Below, in pieces: positions 29,660 to 37,900 of a stretch of DNA of 64,000 nucleotides. Location of the stretch: contig NC_010694.1 of assembly GCF_000026185.1 (NCBI RefSeq), positions 2,542,001-2,606,000 of the forward strand, given 5' to 3'. The notes below the pieces were generated by a model, which saw only the letters and a list, made by a program, of their open reading frames with translations, searched no databases and was not told the origin of the DNA. The position numbers were made by a program, and so were the translations under genes. Each line of letters starts with the position of its first letter. Position 1 is the first letter of the stretch. Origin of the DNA: Erwinia tasmaniensis Et1/99 (GTDB lineage: Bacteria; Pseudomonadota; Gammaproteobacteria; Enterobacterales; Enterobacteriaceae).

Positions 29660-32600
29660 TTAAAAAAAATGCCTGGGTGAATAATTAGCATTGTGAACAA
29701 GTTCAAACCGAGATGAAAACTGTTTGCGGATATTTTGCATAGCGTGCGGATCGTGAGCAAATTTTTCAAAACTACTTTGTAATATGTCCGGCGGATAACC
29801 AAAGGAGGTCACGACCCCTTGAAATGCTTTCACCGGCAGGCCGGTGAGTTGATGCATGTTTTGCCCAAGTGCTGGCGTCAAAAAACCAAAATCGGCGGAA
29901 TGGCAGGCAATGATCCGGATGGATGCGTAACTATCATAGTTGATGCTACCGGTTATACGTAAAAGCCGGTCGAGTTCCAAAGAATCTAATTTATTAACTT
30001 TTAATGATTTTCCTGATTCATCAAACCGGGTTTCGACCAAAGATGCTTTCTTGCCGTGTGAGTAGATATTCAGCCTGGGCTGGTTTTGATAGGTATCATT
30101 AAACACAGTCACCCCAGAGCCTAAATACTTTAAACCCATGATCTCTTTCTTTTTTCTGTCATAAGATAAAGTACGTAATGCTTGTTGATTTTTTTTAAAA
30201 TCGAAAAATCTCTTTAATGTTTTAGATAAAGGATATTTAAAACTGACTGAGGAATAGAGTGCAGATATCCCCAGATAAGCTGTTGATATCATCCCATCCA
30301 TAACCAAATCTGAATTATCATTATCTTCGTTTAAGGAGACCAGACTTAAAATCCCTGTTCCTATCTCCAGCAGTGAAAAAACGGCCATCATGACGGAAGA
30401 CATGGCCAACGATGCGCCTAAGCTGGCTATCCCAGTGATTATTGAAAAAGACGCGGCCAGATATATTGGGACCTTCCAGTTCTCATTAGTCAAATAGCCG
30501 GAGTTATCGTTATTATTGACAGGATTATTATTACAATATATATAAGGATTTATATTACCTCCATTGAAAGGAGATAAGCTGTCGGGAGTGGAAAATCTCA
30601 TATATTCCGGGTCATACAACCTTACGCCAAGAATGTAGCCTTGCGCATTGTTATCGTAAAAAGAACCGTTCAAACCGACAAGAGTATCCTTATCTGGAGA
30701 ACCACCATAAATATTAACACCAGGCATTTCACTACCTTCGTATTGATTATTTTTAAAGTTAACAGAATAGATTGGAGTGCCCGCTCCGTTCGATGTCATC
30801 TTTTTTTCAAACCTGTCTCCCTGACTAAAAACGCTAACCTTCCTTGTTTCACCGAATAAAGAGTCTTTTTTTTTGTACTGAGACTTATCTCTAAAATTAG
30901 TTAGACTAACTATTTCATTATTCACCCCCCTAAAAGTCATTATCTCTTCGACTTTTTTCTGGTCGGTTATGTGTTTAGTGAAAAGTAAGTTATCAGAAAC
31001 GTTATATTTATAGCTTGTCGTAGTTTTTGACATAATCTGGGAGTTGTCAAGGCAGGTATTTTGTATAGAAGACAAACAAAAATAGTTATCATACTTATAT
31101 TCGAAAACCCTTTTTTTTATCAATTCAGGGGTGGTTGATTTTGTAATTTGTTTTTTCAGCAAGTGCCCCATGGTATTAAAATAAAACTCAGTATATTCTA
31201 GCGTGCTGTTATTATAAACGCCACGTAAAATAAAGGGATTAATGTCATCATAGTAAAACCTTAGGATAACATGACTATCATCAGCATAAACCGTGCTTGT
31301 TTCTAATATATTCCCGACACGATCATAACTATAGGCTATCGATACTATCCCCCTGCCACTTTTATCTGTTGTAGGAGCCTCTCCTGTGCACCGATAGTTT
31401 AAAATCCTGTCCAAAACATCATAGGTGAAGTGCTCATGACGAATAACTTCCACATTAAATTCAGTTTTTTTTAAAATTCTCGATCGAATCAGATTATTAG
31501 CAAAGTAAGTGGTCTCAACTGCCAGATTGATGCTGTGAGCAGTAGTAATTTCTGGTGCTCTATCTGAAAAATGAAGAGTTGATTTTCTCTCTATTTCTCT
31601 ACTGAACTCATCATATTTTATACCAATGATGGATTTGATAAACTCATCACTCTCATAAATATGGCTTATTCTACTGAATTTATCATAACGTACTTCTGTC
31701 TTGAACTGGTCAGCGTTTATCTCAACCAGCCTTCCATGTGAGTCGTGACTATAAACATATTCATTATTTTTCTCATCGAAAATCTTATGAATCCTATCAT
31801 TATTAGGATAGTTTTCCTGTCTGTATACAAGATCGATACTATTTTTATCGTGGCTGAACTTAGTCTCTATTTCAAAGCTGTTACTATCCGGAGATTCATT
31901 TATTTTCTCGATATAGGTATCATTAGCCGTGATAAACTTAGCCTCTATTAAACAATCATCAATTTTTGAGTAGGTAAATTCCTTTCTAAATTTATTATCT
32001 TGATCTGCCGAAGATAATATTTTACCACGTAGGCCGAAGTCATTTTTATAGGTAATAGAAGATCCATCAGCAAAGGAAACTTGATCGGGAAGCGGGGAGT
32101 TTAGAGAATAGCTATATTTGGTTATCACACCATAGCATTGACTTTCCTTGAGACGGTTTAAGCCGTCAAAGATCTGGGTGCCCGACTGATAGATTTCTCC
32201 CTCGGTAGAGGTGAATGTTATCTTTTCGATAAGCGGCTCTGCTGAATACATGTTATAGGATTTTGTGATAACAGACTTATCAGGGAGAGTGATAACATTA
32301 ACCCGGTCGAAAACATCGTAGCCATATTTTGTCACTCTACCTAATTCATCCTTTTTACTCACCAAACGTCCGCAGAAATCTCGATATAAAGTGATATAAG
32401 AGAAAACACCGTCAGATGAAAAGTATTTATAGATGACAGGCTGATTATTTTCGTCGAAGGTCACACTCCTTTTATTTGTAATTTCCTTACCATCCGACAT
32501 CCAATGCATTTTAGTTCTATTAATAACATCAGAGGTAATATGCTCTTCTACTCCATCATCATGCCTGATATTATTAATATTACCCCAATCGTCGTAAGAA

Positions 32601-34750
32601 TAGACATTTAAAAAACTGAAATTATTTTTATCCTGACACGACAACGTTTCTTCATAGATGAGCTGTGATATTTCATTATATTTATATGCATTGATAATAT
32701 TTTCGCTATCATGATTAGCCTTTTGGAATGCAACGTATTGAATTCTCCCAAGTCCGTCATAACGCTCATAATACTTGTTATGGTACAAATCTGTTGTCTC
32801 TACCTCATAGTAAAGAGCGCCTGAAATATCTTTAACTTTATATTTGTAGTCGTATTTGAATGTTTTTGATTTGGCAGGATCATCAATATTAGATATAAGA
32901 GTGACACGCACCACTCGACCTATTTTATCACGCACGTAATCGACTTTCCTTTTTAACATATCGGAAGTAGACTTGAGCAGTCCTGTTACCCCACTCCATT
33001 TAAAAATCTCAAAAGTAATAGTGTCTAATTTTTCAGTTTTCGTCTGCAAAGACAATGTGCCATGCTGATAATCCCACTTAAACTCTTTTTTTGTTATTCT
33101 ATCGTGAGATGCAATGCTATACGACTTTATCTTACCGAGCTGTATAATATCATTTATATCATCATGATAGACTAAAGACATCGAATTAATAAGAACATTA
33201 TCAATATACAGAGATTCCTCTACAGGGACTATTTTATATTTCAATACGTCATCACCAGATTCAAGATCATCGCTAAGTCCACTATGAAAATCATATTTAT
33301 ACTCTTTGCGAATATGACTATCACTCTGGTTTGGGTAAAATAAACTGTATGATTTAATCAGCTTATGGCCATCAGGAATACGAATTTTTTTGCTCCCATG
33401 GGAAATTTCATCAAGATATAAATAGTGAAAATATGATTTATTTTCGTTGATTTGTTTGATGAGGTTACCACGATTATCATATTCCATATTAACAACTTCT
33501 TCACGCTGTTTGACCACAGAACCTCTGGTATCTGTCAATGTTGTTCTGATTTGAGTAATACACTGATAAGCTAATGGCTGGTGTGCCAGATCTTTATTTT
33601 CATCACAATGATTATAGACGTATCGGGAAAAGACTAATGCTTCACCGTTCTCAACACTTTCACTGATCAGTAAGTGTAAATTATTATAGGTTATGGTGAT
33701 TATCTTTATTATGTTTCTTCGCGAATCTAAATAGTTTTCTACAGAAGAGTAGCGTTTATTTAGCGTATTCCATTTAAAAGTATAGTTGGTTATTATATCC
33801 TTTGCGCCAGTGATAAACTGAGGATTGATACGATAAAGCCAAACGCAATATTGGCTAAAATCGGTTGATATTGATAAATCAGAGGGGTTTTGACTACGCC
33901 TGTACTGAACGGTGTCTTTTCTTCCACTTGGGTATCTTATTTGGGAAAGAAGATTTTTTTCACCTGTCAGATTTGAATACCTGAAACTCCAATTATTTTC
34001 TCCGAAAGCATCGAAGCCAGCATTCTTTATCTTTATAAGATTGTTTTTTTTGTTTAATTCTAAATATATATTGTAATTAGAGTCTGTATCTGAAAAAACT
34101 CTCATTACTATGCTATCTTTATCATTATAATTAAACGATAAAAGGTCGGCGTGGCTTTTTATACCTGCTTTAATTTCTCGTACCGTAACTAACTGAGGCA
34201 AGCCACCATTATAATCCCAATATAACTGCACTTCGCTTAACACTCCATAATATATGGCCGAAGGTACGTAGCAATCTTGTATATCACCTGAAAAGTCTAT
34301 ATTTTCCAGCTTTTCTAAAACACCGTGAACATACTTAACAAAGTATATTTCCTGTGTTACAACTCCATTTATATCTTTAACCAATTTTTTATAAAAGGTG
34401 AAATCCCTGTATTTACAATCGACTAATTCTGGCTGGCCATTAGTCATGTCATTAGAGATGGTGTAAACCTGGCCCGCAGACAGAGATAATAACTTTTCTT
34501 TTTTGTTATATCGGGTTAAATTATCAGTAAAACCATAGCCATAGCCTTGATTTGAAAATCTGTTTTTAGAATTATAGTTAACGACAAAAGAAAATCTTAC
34601 GTCTGAAAAGCATGAAGTATAATCGAATAATGTTGTCGAGTTTGTGAAAAAACCTGTCCTGGGATCGACACCAGCCATGCAGGCGCTGATAAAGTTATCC
34701 TGTTGTGTATTAACGGAGAAATGCCGATTCAATTTTTTCTCTTGTTTCAT
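29660..34750 (-). CDS. Giant YD/RHS-repeat protein 2, TccC-like core, with C-terminal caspase-like domain
   Basis: 1696 residues, AT-rich codons. N-terminal block with DNFISACMAGVDPRTGFF and YGYGFTDNLTRYN (about 17-85). Then a long array of YD-type repeats (YDxxGR/NL, e.g. YDNRGNLIKQ, YDGLGRIQYV, YDVFDRVNVI) to about 1340. The RHS-associated core follows (GVRLYDPEYMRFSTPDSLSPF and NPYIYCNNNPVNNNDNSG, about 1361-1420), closest in style to TccC insecticidal-toxin subunits. After it come a hydrophobic segment (about 1428-1478) and a C-terminal domain with LNIYSHG (His1565) and IRIIACHSAD (Cys1616). That spacing fits a caspase-like cysteine peptidase. No signal peptide is seen. The usual proline of the RHS cleavage motif is missing. 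It is a diverged paralogue of the upstream gene. Toxin function is inferred. Confidence 0.85.
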   Translation of the reverse strand: MKQEKKLNRHFSVNTQQDNFISACMAGVDPRTGFFTNSTTLFDYTSCFSDVRFSFVVNYNSKNRFSNQGYGYGFTDNLTRYNKKEKLLSLSAGQVYTISNDMTNGQPELVDCKYRDFTFYKKLVKDINGVVTQEIYFVKYVHGVLEKLENIDFSGDIQDCYVPSAIYYGVLSEVQLYWDYNGGLPQLVTVREIKAGIKSHADLLSFNYNDKDSIVMRVFSDTDSNYNIYLELNKKNNLIKIKNAGFDAFGENNWSFRYSNLTGEKNLLSQIRYPSGRKDTVQYRRSQNPSDLSISTDFSQYCVWLYRINPQFITGAKDIITNYTFKWNTLNKRYSSVENYLDSRRNIIKIITITYNNLHLLISESVENGEALVFSRYVYNHCDENKDLAHQPLAYQCITQIRTTLTDTRGSVVKQREEVVNMEYDNRGNLIKQINENKSYFHYLYLDEISHGSKKIRIPDGHKLIKSYSLFYPNQSDSHIRKEYKYDFHSGLSDDLESGDDVLKYKIVPVEESLYIDNVLINSMSLVYHDDINDIIQLGKIKSYSIASHDRITKKEFKWDYQHGTLSLQTKTEKLDTITFEIFKWSGVTGLLKSTSDMLKRKVDYVRDKIGRVVRVTLISNIDDPAKSKTFKYDYKYKVKDISGALYYEVETTDLYHNKYYERYDGLGRIQYVAFQKANHDSENIINAYKYNEISQLIYEETLSCQDKNNFSFLNVYSYDDWGNINNIRHDDGVEEHITSDVINRTKMHWMSDGKEITNKRSVTFDENNQPVIYKYFSSDGVFSYITLYRDFCGRLVSKKDELGRVTKYGYDVFDRVNVITLPDKSVITKSYNMYSAEPLIEKITFTSTEGEIYQSGTQIFDGLNRLKESQCYGVITKYSYSLNSPLPDQVSFADGSSITYKNDFGLRGKILSSADQDNKFRKEFTYSKIDDCLIEAKFITANDTYIEKINESPDSNSFEIETKFSHDKNSIDLVYRQENYPNNDRIHKIFDEKNNEYVYSHDSHGRLVEINADQFKTEVRYDKFSRISHIYESDEFIKSIIGIKYDEFSREIERKSTLHFSDRAPEITTAHSINLAVETTYFANNLIRSRILKKTEFNVEVIRHEHFTYDVLDRILNYRCTGEAPTTDKSGRGIVSIAYSYDRVGNILETSTVYADDSHVILRFYYDDINPFILRGVYNNSTLEYTEFYFNTMGHLLKKQITKSTTPELIKKRVFEYKYDNYFCLSSIQNTCLDNSQIMSKTTTSYKYNVSDNLLFTKHITDQKKVEEIMTFRGVNNEIVSLTNFRDKSQYKKKDSLFGETRKVSVFSQGDRFEKKMTSNGAGTPIYSVNFKNNQYEGSEMPGVNIYGGSPDKDTLVGLNGSFYDNNAQGYILGVRLYDPEYMRFSTPDSLSPFNGGNINPYIYCNNNPVNNNDNSGYLTNENWKVPIYLAASFSIITGIASLGASLAMSSVMMAVFSLLEIGTGILSLVSLNEDNDNSDLVMDGMISTAYLGISALYSSVSFKYPLSKTLKRFFDFKKNQQALRTLSYDRKKKEIMGLKYLGSGVTVFNDTYQNQPRLNIYSHGKKASLVETRFDESGKSLKVNKLDSLELDRLLRITGSINYDSYASIRIIACHSADFGFLTPALGQNMHQLTGLPVKAFQGVVTSFGYPPDILQSSFEKFAHDPHAMQNIRKQFSSRFELVHNANYSPRHFF

Positions 34751-34953
34751 TCCGCTACCTTAAAAGTCATATGCGTTGATTGATTTTTATAGTGCCATCG
34801 GAACTTGAAATACAGTATTTTATTAAAGAATTGGGCAAGTTGAATACAGGGAGCCGTGTAAAAAAAATCTATTTTTAAGACTACCGATGGGTCGGATATT
34901 TTTATGTTAGAAAAGTATAAAGACAGGTTTACCCATAAAAATAAAAAGCTCAT
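34747..34953 (-). CDS. Possible small ORF between the two RHS genes (unrecognised)
   Basis: A 68-codon frame starting MSFLFLWVNLSLYFSNIKI, 18 bases after the stop of the upstream RHS gene and ending in an ATGA overlap with the downstream one. The N-terminus is hydrophobic. No Shine-Dalgarno sequence is visible, and no family is recognised. The position is what one would expect of a coupled small gene (for example an immunity or export helper), but it may be a chance frame. Confidence 0.25.
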   Translation of the reverse strand: MSFLFLWVNLSLYFSNIKISDPSVVLKIDFFYTAPCIQLAQFFNKILYFKFRWHYKNQSTHMTFKVAE

Positions 34954-34971
34954 TTTACAGCGACCCGTATT

Positions 34972-37900
34972 TTAGGAAAAATATCTCGGGGAGTAGTTAG
35001 AGTCATGAACTATTTTGAAATCGCTGGAAAACATTTTACGAATATTATGCAGAGAGTGTGGATCGCTGGAAAACCTTTCAAAATAGCTTTGTAATGTTTC
35101 GGGTGGTATGCCAAAAATAGTCACTTTTCCATGAAAAGCTTTCACCGGCAACCCCGTTATTTGATGCATGTCGTACCCTAATGCTGACTTAAAATAACGC
35201 GAGTCTCCTGAATGACAGGCAATCAATCGTATTGAAGCATAGTCATCATATTTTATTCCACCGCTATTATTTAATAGGTCGTCTAAGCTTTTAGAGCTCA
35301 TCCTACCAACCTCTCGAATTTTACCTGACTTGTCTATTCGTGTTTCAATCAAAGCCGTTTTTTTTCCATGGGAATAAATATTCAATCTCGGCTTCTGTTT
35401 GTAACTATCGGTAAAGACACTAACACCTCGCCCCAAGTAGTTTATCCCCGAAAGTTTCTTTCTATTTTTGTTAACAGGTAAAGTACGAATTTTTTTTAAA
35501 CTTCTGTTTAAATCAAAAATCCGGTTAAGATTTTTTGACAATGGAAGCTTAAATATTTTATGCATACTGAATAAAGACAACCCCATATCTAAAACTGTGT
35601 AGATACCATGAACAACCAAGCCTGAATTGTCATGGTTTTTTATATCAAATATTGTCATTGCTCCTCCGACGATCTGCATTATCGATACAGCACTCATCAA
35701 AACTGACGACATTGCAATAGAGAAACCGAGTGTGATAATTCCAGTTGCAATAGACATCACTGCCCCGGTATAGACAATACGCCGCCATGACTCCCAGGTT
35801 ATGTAACCCGTACTATCATTGCTATTTACCGGGTTGTTGTTACAGAATATATATGGATTTATATTGCCACCATCAAAGGGTGACAAACTATCCGGAGTGG
35901 TAAAACGCATAGTATAAGGGTCGTATAATCTTGGCCCTAAAAGATAACTACCATTTTCACCATCATATAAACAGCCATTTAGGCCCGGCTGCATCTCTTT
36001 TTCTTCAGTCGATCCATATACACCAACAGATGAGTATGTACTGCTTACATACTTGCCATTCCAATATCTAATAGTGTAAATTGGTGATCCTGAATCGTTC
36101 GTTAAAATAGTGCTGTTAATGCTATGATCATCCGTCTTTTGCACTATTTTCTTAGCCGCCCCATATAAAGAGTAGATTTTCTTGTATTTGCTTTGATCCT
36201 TGAAATCGATCAGGTTCACGATTTCATCGCCATAGCCTCGATGTGTAAAGACTTCTTCTTTCTTTGCTTTATCAGCTACTGACTTTCTAAAGAATATTTT
36301 TTCCGATGCGCCATAACGATAAACTATATTCTGGCTCTCTGGCCTGGTATTTGTCCCTGAGGTAGTATTTCTTACTGATGACAAATTGAAAAAAATATTG
36401 TAATAAAAGTCCACATTCAGCTTTGTTGAAAAGTCAGCATTTACTCTCTTTGTGTATGTTTTGTTAATCAAAAAGCCGAGGCTATTAAACTCATTTTGAG
36501 TGATATCAAGAGTGCTTTCATTCTGGACCCAACTCAATAAAAAAGGGTTATTTTCCTTATAGTGGAATGACAGGCGAACTTTACTCCCATCCGTGTGGGC
36601 AGTATCGGTGTAAGAGATATTTCCTACCTCATCGTATGAATAGCCTATAGATTTTATCGCTTTTTTACCCTCACCTTTTATAGCTGAAGTGCCGTTACAT
36701 TCATAAAAGCTTATCCGATTCATAATGTCATAGTTAAAGTACTCTTTCCTGACTTCTATTTTTTTATCTTTTTTGTACTGCTCTATGATTCTGGATTTTA
36801 TTAAGTTATTATTATAATAATTTGAGTAAATTGAAAATATGACATCCGGGTTATTTATAAACTTTTCACCATTTCCCCTCTCAAAAAAAAGAGAGACTCT
36901 GCGTGTTTTCTCCCGGCTGAATTCGTCATAAACATATTCAATTACAGATTTACTATCAGCATCACATTCACTTATCTGACTTATCCTACTAAATATATCG
37001 TACGAGATCTCCGTTATCGTTTCCCCTGATCTCATTTCTTTTATTCTTCCAAAGCCATCACGTAAATATAAATATTCGGCATTCGTCTCATCAATAATTT
37101 TATAGATACCTTCGTTGTTATAATTATCTATCTGCCTGTACAACAAATCAATAACTCTGCCATCGTGAATAAACTTGGTTTTTATAGTGACGCTGTTTTC
37201 CTTCACATTCTCGTTAATTTTTTCAATATATATATCACGAGGCGTCACGAATTTAGACTCTATAAGGGACCCATCTAATTCCGAGTATTTGAATGTCTTA
37301 GAAAATTTATTTTTATTGTCAATAACAGATAATACGTTGTCCTGTAAGCCGTAATCATTCTTATAGATATGACTGGTGCCATCTGTAAAAAAGGTCATGT
37401 CTGGAAGAGGATAGTGTAGTGAGTAGGTATATTTGGTTATTACACCATACGATTTACTTTCAATCAGCCGATTTAATTCGTCAAAAGATTGAGTCCCAAT
37501 ATCTAATTCATTCCCATCTGACGACCTGAATACTAATTTTTCTATAAGATGATCATCTGAATATTTATTATATTCTTTGATTATCTCTGAATCGTCAGGG
37601 AAGTGTATTTTGTTAATTCTATCAAAAAGGTCGTACTCATATTGTGTTATATTACCGATTTCATCATGATATTTTACCATCCTGCCACAAAAGTCCCGTT
37701 CAATCGTAACCTGTAAATATTCTCCGTTCAGAAAAAATCGCCTGTAGCTTATCGGCTCATTATTTTTATCAAAAGTAATCAATGTTTCATTTATAATCTC
37801 ATTCCCGTATGCTAACCAGTGTGCTTTAGTTCTATTAATAACATCTGTCACAATATTTTCTTCAACACCGTCGTTATGCTTTATCGACTTTATATATCCC

